Source: Affinundibacterium macrobrachii (lineage in GTDB: Bacteria > Pseudomonadota > Gammaproteobacteria > Burkholderiales > Burkholderiaceae_D). From it: 64,000 nucleotides of DNA. Positions 19,079 through 26,993 of the stretch are shown in pieces. Numbering within the stretch: the stretch's first letter is position 1; each line of letters opens with the position of its first letter. The notes under the pieces were generated by a model, which was not told where the DNA came from, searched no databases, and was given only the letters and a program-made list of their open reading frames with translations. The stretch spans positions 310,001 through 374,000 of the forward strand of contig NZ_BMYT01000002.1 in the NCBI RefSeq assembly GCF_014652415.1, given 5' to 3'. A program made the position numbers and the translations under genes.

Positions 19079-19668
19079 TTGTCGTCAGCCTTGAACGTAA
19101 ATCGTTTCCACTCAGAGGCCAAACGCCAATCACTATTGCTAAACGAAGTTATTAACATGGGTTTTGATAATTGATTGCTGTCCAGTTTAAGGCGCACAGC
19201 AACATTGTAGGTAGCACTCGGGTTTAGCGCTTTTTTATCGGCTACTAGCCAGCGCCGTGGACGCCACACTAAAGCCATCGCTTCTTCTAAGCTAGCAAAA
19301 TTCTGTTTTAAACCACCATTCACCGCAGCAGTATATTGACGTCGCCACAAATCATATTGAATTCTGACTGTCTGCGAAGAACGTATTGTTTTTTCATCGA
19401 ACCAATACCAACGTGGTCGATTGATTTCAACCTCTGCCGTAAAGGAAACTGGAATCCCTTCGTTGATCGCATTCTTTAAATCCGATCCCAATTCAAAAGA
19501 GAATGAGACAAAAACGCGGTAGCCTTCATCGGTGCTTTCCAGTTTCGCATTCATTACTTCAACGTCAGCGGCTTGAACATAGGCGGACGAAAACAGCATG
19601 GGCGCGAAACACATCAGCGCCCATGCAAGAAATATTGATCTCGAAATATGGATCAAGCCTTTGAACAT
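19075..19668 (-). CDS. DUF4390 domain-containing exported protein
   Basis: A protein of about 197 residues. A signal-like N-terminus (ISRSIFLAWALMCFAPMLF) with cleavage near YVQA/A is followed by the DUF4390 body: DVEVMNAKLESTDEGYRVFV, NRPRWYWFDEK and WRRQYTAAVNGG, which point to an extracytoplasmic beta-rich domain. The gene sits between rsmB and ntrY and overlaps ntrY by 4 bases, so its product may act with the NtrY periplasmic domain; that is inference from position. The start is uncertain: I chose MFKGLIHI at 19668 because it gives a proper signal peptide, but the frame allows MLSFNNLL at 19731. Neither has a strong ribosome site. Confidence 0.8.
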   Translation of the reverse strand: MFKGLIHISRSIFLAWALMCFAPMLFSSAYVQAADVEVMNAKLESTDEGYRVFVSFSFELGSDLKNAINEGIPVSFTAEVEINRPRWYWFDEKTIRSSQTVRIQYDLWRRQYTAAVNGGLKQNFASLEEAMALVWRPRRWLVADKKALNPSATYNVAVRLKLDSNQLSKPMLITSFSNSDWRLASEWKRFTFKADDK

Positions 19669-19762
19669 GTGAAAACCAGAAATTCCTAAACCAAGTAATT
19701 CAATAAATAGTAAATTATTAAAACTCAACAAGTCTTATTGACATCATAACTTGAAACAAGTT

Positions 19763-21214
19763 TCAAACTTCTGGTTTTTGAAACAAGGCGTAAAACAAAC
19801 CATCGTGTTCGTTGTTGATTTCTGACGTTGGTAGTAACTGTCCAGGTGCATCCAAGCGAATTGCTGCGTGTCGTTGTGCAAATGCCTTTGCTTGATTTTC
19901 CGATTCAATCGGCCAAATTGAACAGGTCGCTAGCAATAACTTTCCACCCGGTTTTAGCATGCGCCATAAGTTATCCAAAATACGACTCGAAGTGACTGCT
20001 AATTGTGCCGCATCGGTTTTACGACGCAACCAACGTATATCGGGATGACGACGCACAACGCCCGAAGCGGTGCAAGGCACATCAGCCAAAATTCGATCAA
20101 ATTGTTGACCATCCCACCAATTCGACCAACTCGCATCTCCTTCTTTGATAGTGGCAAACAATTGGAGGCGCGCCAAGTTTTCATGTATTTTGTCTAAACG
20201 CTTAACATCAACGTCAAGTGCCAATAAATCGACTTTTGCCAATTCCAGAATATGTCCGGTCTTTCCGCCGGGTGCGGCACATGCGTCTAATACTTTATGA
20301 CCATCTTGTAGATCCAACAAAGGTGCAGCCAATTGTGCAGCGGCGTCTTGCACCGACACCATGCCTTGGGCAAACCCTGGAATATTTTGTACCGGCATCG
20401 CTTTACGTAAGCGAATCGCAACAGGGCCAATTTGGCTTGCCTCGATCTGCGCTTGTTTAAGCAATTCCAAATAATTTTCAACCGAGCTCATTCTTTGATT
20501 GACACGCAAGGTCATGGGCGGCGGCGTACTAGCGGCATTTAAAATCGCTTGCCAATCTTGTGGATAGGCGGCTTTACATTGGTCAACCCACCATTGTGGA
20601 TAATTCCAACGCGCTGCAGCTTGTTTCACGACAATCGGTAATAGTTCATTTTTCTCGCGCAAAAATCGACGCAGAACTGCATTAACCATACCTTTAGCGA
20701 AGATCATATTAGGTGAAGAGGCTGCTGCGTTGACAGCTTGATCAACCACAATAAAATCGTCGTAAGGCGCTTCTTCAATATCTTCTGTGACGAGTAAGCT
20801 CAAAGCACAGCACAACAGTCCATAAAGTACCGGTGGTTCTGGTGCTTTTGAAGTCATTAAGGAAATCAAGGCATCTACACGACCAATTTGTCGCATAGTG
20901 CGATAAGAAATATCTTGAATCGCGCCACGTGCTTGTGGGCTAGCATCTGTTTGTGTAAAAACTCTCGATAATGCCTGCGGTAAAGCGACGCCTTCTAAAA
21001 CATAAGCAACGGCTTGTGCAGCACCAGCTAAACTAAATGCCAAAGAATCTGATTTAATCTGCAAAGTTTCTGGCTCGGGCTGCACTGGCTTTGTTGACTG
21101 AATTGGTTTCGTCGACTTGCTTGCAGTTTTTGACTGAATAGGTTCTTTACTAAGCTGCGCTTGCGATGCTTTGCGTGTTGGACGCGTTAATATTTTTCTG
21201 CTCGGCTCTACCAT
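19763..21214 (-). CDS. rsmB: 16S rRNA (cytosine-967-C5)-methyltransferase
   Basis: Methylates C967 of 16S rRNA using SAM. The 483-residue protein has a Lys/Ser/Pro-rich N-terminal extension (about 1-60), the NusB-like RNA-binding domain (about 65-200) and a class I methyltransferase domain. The SAM loop is DACAAPGGKTGHILEL. The two catalytic-region cysteines are in DVPCTASGVVRRHPDIRW and LLLATCSIWPIESENQ. It is the first gene of the leftward rsmB-DUF4390-ntrY-ntrX set. The N-terminal extension is longer than in E. coli RsmB (429 residues). Confidence 0.94.
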   Translation of the reverse strand: MVEPSRKILTRPTRKASQAQLSKEPIQSKTASKSTKPIQSTKPVQPEPETLQIKSDSLAFSLAGAAQAVAYVLEGVALPQALSRVFTQTDASPQARGAIQDISYRTMRQIGRVDALISLMTSKAPEPPVLYGLLCCALSLLVTEDIEEAPYDDFIVVDQAVNAAASSPNMIFAKGMVNAVLRRFLREKNELLPIVVKQAAARWNYPQWWVDQCKAAYPQDWQAILNAASTPPPMTLRVNQRMSSVENYLELLKQAQIEASQIGPVAIRLRKAMPVQNIPGFAQGMVSVQDAAAQLAAPLLDLQDGHKVLDACAAPGGKTGHILELAKVDLLALDVDVKRLDKIHENLARLQLFATIKEGDASWSNWWDGQQFDRILADVPCTASGVVRRHPDIRWLRRKTDAAQLAVTSSRILDNLWRMLKPGGKLLLATCSIWPIESENQAKAFAQRHAAIRLDAPGQLLPTSEINNEHDGLFYALFQKPEV

Positions 21215-21316
21215 AAGAATTCCATTATTCTTTACTTATTTAAATTCGATTGTATTCAGTGATTTCATCGACGAATCTTAGCGTCGTCGTTGTTACTGTC
21301 GGTGACGTGGACTGAC

Positions 21317-22195
21317 TTAAACTAATCCTTCATCTGGGATGAAATTTTGTTGATCTAACCAGATTCGCACATCTTCAAATACCGTTAATGCGTCTAATTC
21401 ATTAAAAACTTCGTGATAAAAGCCGGGATATATTTTTGTTTGTAAATAATGTCCATTTGCCGAAGCTTGCAGTTTTGCTTGAAAATTTTTTGCTCCTTGC
21501 GGATTGACGACGACATCGCCATCTGCAATCAATAGCAGGCTTGGAATTTTTAATGCGGTCGCATGATCTTTCACATACTGCATCGTAGTTAGCATGCTTT
21601 GAAACAAACTCGCACTGATTCTGGCATGGACTAAGGGATCATTTTGATATGCTGCAACGACCTCACTATCATGCGACAAATAACGTCCATTAGTGCCATG
21701 CCCAACCGCTAGATGCGGAACCACAACGCGACTAACTTTAAATAAACATTTTTCTAACCAACTAGTATGAACTGAGAAGGCTGGCGAAGACAAAATCAAA
21801 CCGCTTAAGGGTGTTAATCCTTCCAATGCAAATCGGGTCGCGAACAAACCACCCATGCTGTGTGCCAATATCAATGGCGCTTGAGTTAATTGTTTAGAGA
21901 AGTCATGAATGACCAATCGCATATCACGTAAGATTGCATCCGCATCGGGAATATCACCACGAGCCCCAGCAGATTGGCCGTGCCCACGAAGATCAAAACT
22001 TCTTACCTTAAAACCTAAGGCATTAAAAAATCTGGCGACATGTACATAGCGACCAGAATGCTCACCAAGACCATGCATGATCACAATTCCAGGTGCATGT
22101 TCAGAATGCTCTAGAGGCCAATCACGGATAAACAGAGAAGTGCCGTCAACAGCGTCTAAAAAAAATTCATTGGTATGTTCTACATGTGCGGTCAT
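21317..22195 (-). CDS. Alpha/beta hydrolase, monoacylglycerol lipase type
   Basis: A 292-residue serine hydrolase. It has the oxyanion region GIVIMHGLGEHSGRY, SFDLRGHGQSAG, the nucleophile elbow ILAHSMGGLFATRFAL, the acid residue in LLIADGDVVVNPQGA and the His in YPGFYHEVFNE, the arrangement of the Hydrolase_4 (monoacylglycerol lipase or lysophospholipase) group. There is no signal peptide, so it should be cytoplasmic. I start it at 22195 (MTAHVEHT), where GGGGA lies about 9 bases upstream; an earlier ATG would overlap the DUF1840 gene. That gene ends only 4 bases before. The substrate is not known. Confidence 0.88.
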   Translation of the reverse strand: MTAHVEHTNEFFLDAVDGTSLFIRDWPLEHSEHAPGIVIMHGLGEHSGRYVHVARFFNALGFKVRSFDLRGHGQSAGARGDIPDADAILRDMRLVIHDFSKQLTQAPLILAHSMGGLFATRFALEGLTPLSGLILSSPAFSVHTSWLEKCLFKVSRVVVPHLAVGHGTNGRYLSHDSEVVAAYQNDPLVHARISASLFQSMLTTMQYVKDHATALKIPSLLLIADGDVVVNPQGAKNFQAKLQASANGHYLQTKIYPGFYHEVFNELDALTVFEDVRIWLDQQNFIPDEGLV

Positions 22196-22199
22196 TGCT

Positions 22200-22538
22200 T
22201 TATATTCCCCACAAAACATCCGTTTGTTTTTTGTTTGCGGCTTTGAGCATTTCTAATATGGGATAAAGACGCGCTGATAAGCTAACGAAATCGCGTTTCT
22301 TTCTTTTTTCAATTTCATCTAAATCTTCTTCGTCTTCCAATTGCATTTTCTCTTGTTGTAGACGTTGTTGTTTGTCTGCTTCGATTAATTGTTCAATTTG
22401 CTGTATCGCATTTTCACTTTCAGCAGCAGTAATCACGCCACGATCGACATTTTTATTCAACATCTCTAATACCGAGGCGATATGTTCTTTATACATAATC
22501 ACTTCAGCTGCTGCTTTTGATTTAAAAATAATTAGCAT
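22200..22538 (-). CDS. DUF1840 domain-containing protein
   Basis: A 112-residue protein with the family start MLIIFKSKAAAEVIMYKEH, a middle acidic coiled segment (QQEKMQLEDEEDLDEIEKRK) and the conserved end SLSARLYPILEMLKAANK with DVLWGI. The family is found mostly in betaproteobacteria and has no known function. It is soluble by sequence. It is close-packed with the alpha/beta hydrolase gene 4 bases downstream, so they are probably cotranscribed, but I see no functional link. Confidence 0.82.
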   Translation of the reverse strand: MLIIFKSKAAAEVIMYKEHIASVLEMLNKNVDRGVITAAESENAIQQIEQLIEADKQQRLQQEKMQLEDEEDLDEIEKRKKRDFVSLSARLYPILEMLKAANKKQTDVLWGI

Positions 22539-22590
22539 AATAATTTTTTAGAATAAATTTAATCGGTGAAAATACAGCAGAATCAGCACT

Positions 22591-23142
22591 TTAATTAAGT
22601 TTGATCGAGTCAAAAAACATATCCGCAATATCGGGGGTAAATGCTTTTTCTTCTCCCATCATCACGATTTGCATAACCCAGGGACCATGTTGAGTAAAAC
22701 GAGCTAGCATTTTGATCGCTTGTCCATTTTGCTTCTTGCCGATCGCGGTAATCGTGTTTTTGGGGCTGGAATGATGACTAGAATTAACAGCAGATGTGGC
22801 ATTTGTTTGAACTATTGAGCCCTGAATATTTTTTAACATCCCTGCTTGCATAGCGCTCAAAGCACGTTGCTGCTGTTGTGCTTGTAAACTTTTATCATTG
22901 TTTTCAATTTTTGCATAGGCGATCGCAAAGCTGAGTTGATTCACATCAGCGGCTGTCATATGTAATTTGACTTTGATTCCATCAAGCTCTATGTCTCGAC
23001 TATGTGTTGCCGGTTTTCCAGGAAAAGTAGCGACAAATGGCGCGTCTGCGTTTCTAATTTCACGCCAATCAAATTTGGGTGTACAGGCGGTAATACCAAA
23101 CGCTATCAAGATAATAGAAATCGACTTGAGTAAGTTATTCAT
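22591..23142 (-). CDS. Hypothetical lipoprotein
   Basis: A 183-residue protein with a type II signal peptide: basic start MNNLLKSISI, hydrophobic core and lipobox GITAC with the lipidated Cys at residue 20. The mature part starts with TPKFDWREIRNADAPFVATF, and has later segments ARFTQHGPWVMQIVMMG and a terminal DMFFDSIKLN. This pattern (processing of a FPGKP start and a FFDS(I/L) end) resembles small secreted proteins of unknown function in betaproteobacteria. Asp follows two residues after the Cys only at position +4, so outer-membrane sorting is plausible. I do not recognise a function. Confidence 0.65.
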   Translation of the reverse strand: MNNLLKSISIILIAFGITACTPKFDWREIRNADAPFVATFPGKPATHSRDIELDGIKVKLHMTAADVNQLSFAIAYAKIENNDKSLQAQQQQRALSAMQAGMLKNIQGSIVQTNATSAVNSSHHSSPKNTITAIGKKQNGQAIKMLARFTQHGPWVMQIVMMGEEKAFTPDIADMFFDSIKLN

Positions 23143-23460
23143 ACATTTTTTCCTACATATTTTTTGAGCAATATTTATAAGATAGAAATTTAAAAATTTT
23201 TATCAAATAGTCGAATGGACTCCATTGTAGGTCATGTATCGCTTGAACTGACATTCAAATTCATCTCTTCAAGATTTTATCCAGTCATTGCGCTGATTTA
23301 CTTGGTATTTACTTGCCATTTATCCGCTCAATTTACCGTTGATCTATAGCTTTACACGCTTAATCGCAGAAGCATAGAACGGTTTTTTTTCTATTGCTAT
23401 TGTGTAGTCATAGCAGGAACCGAAAGCGGTAAATCAAATACCAACAATGAGGAGAACAAC
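23143..23460. other. Gene-free AT-rich spacer with divergent promoters expected
   Basis: About 320 bases between the divergent lipoprotein gene and the LytS/LytTR operon. It is AT-rich and must hold both promoters, but I find no clear -35/-10 pair. A GAGGAG ribosome site sits 9 bases before the rightward gene. No RNA gene or terminator is seen. Confidence 0.35.
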
Positions 23461-23871
23461 ATGACTACACAAAATTTAGAAACACAAGCCAATTCATCGA
23501 CAACAGAATTGATAGTGCTTGAAAACGCTTCATCCGAATATGCAGAAAAATCGACTAACTCAGGAGCAGAAAACATGAACACGAATACTAAAAACCCAGT
23601 GCTTGAATTTGTTTTAAACGTGGCAGAAACAGCTAAATATGTTTGGCAACGTTATGCAGAATGGATTATTGATGTCTCTTGGGGAAAATTATTGCTGGCT
23701 AGTTTGTTGACATTAATCGTCGGTGGTTTGTTATCTATCCAATCCTTCGCAAATTGGCTTGTCATTGGTTCTTTGTTACTGAAGTGTTTTATTGGCAAAG
23801 AAGATCAAGTGCAAACTAGCACAACCGAAACACATAAGCCGGCAGAACAAAAGCCTGATGAGGAGAGCTAA
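23461..23871 (+). CDS. Small membrane protein related to the sensor domain of the next gene
   Basis: A 136-residue protein with a Ser/Thr/Glu-rich head (about 1-40), two hydrophobic helices (about 80-93 and 97-113) and a charged tail. Its middle, from NPVLEFVLNVAETAKYVWQR onwards, lines up with the N-terminal 75 residues of the following histidine kinase (NKVLLFMLDLMETGKVFWWK), including the W-D/E-W pattern, two helices and a basic end. So it looks like a stand-alone copy of the kinase membrane domain. It ends one base before the kinase start and shares its operon. It may pair with the kinase in the membrane; this is inference. An internal ATG at 23576 would remove the head. Function unknown. 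Confidence 0.65.
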   Translation: MTTQNLETQANSSTTELIVLENASSEYAEKSTNSGAENMNTNTKNPVLEFVLNVAETAKYVWQRYAEWIIDVSWGKLLLASLLTLIVGGLLSIQSFANWLVIGSLLLKCFIGKEDQVQTSTTETHKPAEQKPDEES

Positions 23872-23872
23872 C

Positions 23873-24763
23873 ATGAAAACGGATGATAAGAACAAAGTAC
23901 TTTTGTTCATGCTGGATTTGATGGAGACAGGCAAAGTATTTTGGTGGAAGTTTTTTGATTGGCTGGCCGTCATTTCATGGAGCTACCTCATCTTTGTCTC
24001 GTTCTTAGCAATGATCATTGGTGCGATCTTAGGCTTAGGCGGATTTATACCTCTGTTAGCTTTTGTATCAATCATGATTAAAAGTTTGGCAGGCGGCAAA
24101 CGTAAGGCGGAATTAGTAGCGACTGATGCCGTGACACGCGCTGATGTTGAAGCTTTAGAGCGTCGTGTTTTAGAAGCCGAAATGGCGACTTTGCAAGCAC
24201 AGATTGAACCACATTTTTTATTTAATACCTTGGCTCTGATTGGCCAATTGATAGAAACGGATCCACATCAAGCATCGATTGTTCATCATCATTTAATTAA
24301 ATATTTACGTGCCGCTTTACCGCAAATTCGCGAACAAGGTGGTGGCAAACTAGGGCAACAATTAGAACTGTCACGCGCTTACTTGAATATCATGCAAGCA
24401 CGTATGCAAGAACGTTTGACTTATCAAATTGAATGCCCAGCTGCGCTAGAGCATGTCGCTTTTCCATCAATGATGATACAGACTTTGGTCGAAAATGCGA
24501 TTAAGCATGGCTTAGAGCCAAAAACAGATGGTGGTCACATTCAGATTATTGCGCGTCAAGGTGAACGGGAAATTCAAGTTGAGGTTAGTGATAACGGTAT
24601 TGGTTTCGATTTACATGCAGATGATGGAATTGGTTTAAGCAATATTCGTGAACGTTTAAAAGTTTTATATGGTTTGAAAGCGAGTTTGGTGATCGAGATT
24701 CCTGAAACCGGTGGCGCTAAATTGACATTACATATTCCAGAAACAAATAATGAACATGCATAA
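23873..24763 (+). CDS. LytS/YehU-type sensor histidine kinase
   Basis: A 296-residue kinase. Two membrane helices (about 28-55 and 57-72) lead to a short coiled linker and then the His_kinase domain typical of this class: QIEPHFLFNTLALIGQL, with His 114 as the phospho-acceptor, and a HATPase domain with VENAIKHGLEP, DNGIGF and GIGLSNIRERL. I start it at 23873 (MKTDDKNK) because GGAG lies upstream and the preceding gene stops one base before; the frame itself runs 27 codons further back. The downstream LytTR regulator gene overlaps it by 14 bases. The small membrane domain suggests sensing within or at the membrane. Signal unknown. Confidence 0.9.
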   Translation: MKTDDKNKVLLFMLDLMETGKVFWWKFFDWLAVISWSYLIFVSFLAMIIGAILGLGGFIPLLAFVSIMIKSLAGGKRKAELVATDAVTRADVEALERRVLEAEMATLQAQIEPHFLFNTLALIGQLIETDPHQASIVHHHLIKYLRAALPQIREQGGGKLGQQLELSRAYLNIMQARMQERLTYQIECPAALEHVAFPSMMIQTLVENAIKHGLEPKTDGGHIQIIARQGEREIQVEVSDNGIGFDLHADDGIGLSNIRERLKVLYGLKASLVIEIPETGGAKLTLHIPETNNEHA

Positions 24764-25583
24764 AATCACAGCAATGATTGTGGATGATGAAGCCCCAATG
24801 CGGGCACATCTACGTAGCAAATTAAATCAAATTTGGCCTGAACTCAGCATTATTGCGGAAGCGCAAAATGGTATTGTGGCGATAGAAGAAGCAGAAAAAT
24901 TACAACCACAAATTATTTTTTTAGATATTCGTATGCCAGGAAAAAATGGTATCGAAGCAGCAGCTCAGTTGGCGCAAAATGCGATACTTATTTTTGTTAC
25001 TGCTTATGATGAATATGCAATTCAAGCGTTTGAACGCGGTGCGATGGATTACCTATTAAAGCCTATCGACGTAGAACGTTTGCAGCAAACTTGTCAGCGT
25101 TTACAACAAAGAATTGCAGAAAAAAATACTAGTCAGTTAGCTCTATCAAATACCAATCAAGATCAAATAAAAGTAGAACAGCTAAAGCAAGAACATCAAT
25201 CAAAACAAGTAGAACAATTATTGACACAATTAATGCAGCAACAAATCCAACAAAAAGAATATTTGCGTTGGATACAAGCCAGTGTTGGCAGTAGTTTGCG
25301 CATGATTAGTACCAAAGAAATTTTATTTTTTAAATCGGATGAAAAATACACTTTGGTACAAACAGAACAAGCAGAATTTTTGATTCGTAAAACCTTAAAA
25401 GAGTTGGAAGATGAATTAGATCCTAAAGAATTTTGGCGCATCCATCGATCTACATTAGTCAGAGTCAGTGCGATTGCGGAAGTTACGCGTGATTTTCGTG
25501 GTCGACAAATGCTAGGTTTAAAAGGATGTTCCGAAAAACTCGAAGTGAGCCGCAATCATACCCATTTATTTCAACAAATGTGA
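24750..25583 (+). CDS. LytTR-type response regulator
   Basis: A 277-residue regulator with a receiver domain (about 7-125; Asp 59 in IIFLDIRMPG, Thr/Tyr switch in FVTAYDEY, Lys in YLLKPID), a Gln-rich coiled linker (about 125-175) and a LytTR DNA-binding domain (about 175-277; WRIHRSTLVRVSAIAEV). It is the partner of the kinase it overlaps by 14 bases. Such pairs often act on membrane or cell-surface genes, sometimes locally. Overlapping start and stop suggest translational coupling. Two candidate starts, MNMHK and MHK, differ by two codons. Confidence 0.92.
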   Translation: MNMHKITAMIVDDEAPMRAHLRSKLNQIWPELSIIAEAQNGIVAIEEAEKLQPQIIFLDIRMPGKNGIEAAAQLAQNAILIFVTAYDEYAIQAFERGAMDYLLKPIDVERLQQTCQRLQQRIAEKNTSQLALSNTNQDQIKVEQLKQEHQSKQVEQLLTQLMQQQIQQKEYLRWIQASVGSSLRMISTKEILFFKSDEKYTLVQTEQAEFLIRKTLKELEDELDPKEFWRIHRSTLVRVSAIAEVTRDFRGRQMLGLKGCSEKLEVSRNHTHLFQQM

Positions 25584-25640
25584 ATTATTTCAGCAGTTTT
25601 TTTTGAGACGAAAAAAGCGACGTTTTTCTTTTAATTGAAT

Positions 25641-25853
25641 AAGTTTATATATATGAATAGTAGTAGTTGTTAACGTTGAAATATTTTGTGGATAAGCGAA
25701 GTTAACCATGCAAAATCAAGGCTCTATAGAAAATATAAGTAGGCGGAAAATCTTTGTATGAATACTCAACAAAATTTGTATAAGTTTTTGTGCTTGAACA
25801 AGTAAGTGGGTTCCACACAAAATCTCCAACACTTATACACAGCCTTATCCACA
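25641..25853 (+). other. Origin-like DnaA module A (DUE, DnaA-trio, DnaA boxes)
   Basis: From left to right: an AT-rich TTATATATAT stretch, TAGTAGTAG (25658-25666) with a fourth degenerate unit TTG, then a 17-base spacer starting TTAACGTTG, and a perfect DnaA box TGTGGATAA (25687-25695). Further right, facing the other way, are TTATACACA (25833-25841) and TTATCCACA (25845-25853). The order trinucleotide repeat, spacer, DnaA box is that of the basal unwinding system described for bacterial origins. The rest of the 313-base gap (25584-25896) has no gene. It repeats the left part of module B beyond mtnN. Confidence 0.6.
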
Positions 25854-25896
25854 AAAAAATATTTTTCTTATTGTTGTTTTTGTTGGCAACAGTGTC

Positions 25897-26682
25897 TTAG
25901 TCGATTTGTATTTTTCGATTTTCAAAATAATTCTTCAGAATTTCTAAGCTATACGGTGCGGCAACGTTTTTGACAAAACTAAGAAAGTCGACATCTGCTG
26001 TTTCATCGGCGCTATCAGAAATTGTACGCAAAATCGCAAACTGTAAGTTTTGTTCATCACAAACTTGCGCTATCGCTGCACCTTCCATTTCTACCGCCAA
26101 TAAATCTGGTAAAGCTTGTTTCAACTCGCTTAACACATGGCTATCGTGAATAAATTGATCACCACTAGCAATTAATCCTGTACGTGTTTTTACCGTTTGC
26201 AGTTGAAACTCTTCAATTTGGCTTGCAGAAAAATGTGCTGGCATCGTTTGTATAAATTGGCTGGTCGCATTTTGCAGTGCTTCTTGTAAATTTTTATCGA
26301 CAAGAAAGCGTGATTTTCCCGTTAAAGGAATTTCAAAACGCGGAAATAACGGTGATGCATTCATATCGTGCTGTAGTAAGGCATCAGCGATCACGATATC
26401 GCCGACCTTTAAGCTTGGATCAGCAGCACCTGCCACCCCACTTAAAATCAATTGTGTCACGCCAAAATGATGGATTAAGAGGTTCGTGGTACTTGCTGCG
26501 GCTACTTTTCCTATACCAGCTAGCACCATGACTATCGGATGTCCGTAAAACTCGCCTTGTATGAACTCACGTTTAGCGATGTGGTGGACTTTTTTATTGC
26601 TGATGAAGTTTTGTAATCCCTCTTGTTCTTCACGCATAGCAAAGATGAGACCAGTGGTGTTGGGTTTAATAGAAATAGACAT
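25897..26682 (-). CDS. mtnN: 5'-methylthioadenosine/S-adenosylhomocysteine nucleosidase
   Basis: Hydrolyses methylthioadenosine and S-adenosylhomocysteine to adenine and the thioribose or ribosylhomocysteine. The 261-residue protein has the PNP/UDP family fold motifs: GLIFAMREEQEGLQ, VLAGIGKVAAASTTNLLI, LSGVAGAADPSLKVGDIVIA, the ribose-binding DLLAVEMEGAAIAQVC, and the catalytic-Asp region TISDSADETADVDF. It is somewhat longer than E. coli MtnN (232 residues). The upstream same-strand gene encodes a BtaA-like enzyme that would release methylthioadenosine, so the two activities fit. The gene lies between two origin-like modules, and module B occupies its upstream region and could affect its transcription. 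Confidence 0.92.
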   Translation of the reverse strand: MSISIKPNTTGLIFAMREEQEGLQNFISNKKVHHIAKREFIQGEFYGHPIVMVLAGIGKVAAASTTNLLIHHFGVTQLILSGVAGAADPSLKVGDIVIADALLQHDMNASPLFPRFEIPLTGKSRFLVDKNLQEALQNATSQFIQTMPAHFSASQIEEFQLQTVKTRTGLIASGDQFIHDSHVLSELKQALPDLLAVEMEGAAIAQVCDEQNLQFAILRTISDSADETADVDFLSFVKNVAAPYSLEILKNYFENRKIQID

Positions 26683-26730
26683 GTTTGCTAAAAATGGCTG
26701 GGTGAGAGTAAGCAGCTTTGTTTTGTATAC

Positions 26731-26944
26731 ATAAGGTATATATATACATAGTAGTAGTAGTTAACGTTGGCAAATTTTGTGGATAAGCGCGTTTACTGAA
26801 TTGAAATCAAGGATTTAGCGCAAGGATAAAGACTAGGACAATGCTTGTACAGAAAAAGAATAGTTTCTGCATAAGATTTGGGCTGTGGAAAGCATCTGTG
26901 GTTTTGCACATAAGCTCCTCAAGATATGCAAAGACTTATCCACA
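26731..26944 (+). other. Origin-like DnaA module B (DUE, DnaA-trio, DnaA boxes)
   Basis: From left to right: GGTATATATATACA, four perfect TAG units (26749-26760), a 17-base spacer starting TTAACGTTGG, and a perfect DnaA box TGTGGATAA (26778-26786). A second box TTATCCACA faces back at 26936-26944, with a one-mismatch site TCTGCATAA between. The left part, through GGATAAGCG and on to AATCAAGG, is nearly the same as module A, with identical spacing and orientation. The gap (26683-26993) between mtnN and btaA holds nothing else that I can see. Confidence 0.65.
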
Positions 26945-26993
26945 GATTTTTGGCGTATTTTGGTGTTAAGTGAGTATGAATTTTTGTAAATAA

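Noticed and set aside
20595-20603. A perfect DnaA box TGTGGATAA within rsmB
   Set aside because: It is isolated, in coding sequence, and has no AT run or trinucleotide repeats near it; one chance match in a window this size is not surprising.
25584-25640. A terminator after the LytTR regulator gene
   Set aside because: GAAAAA/TTTTTC forms only a short AT stem, too weak to call.
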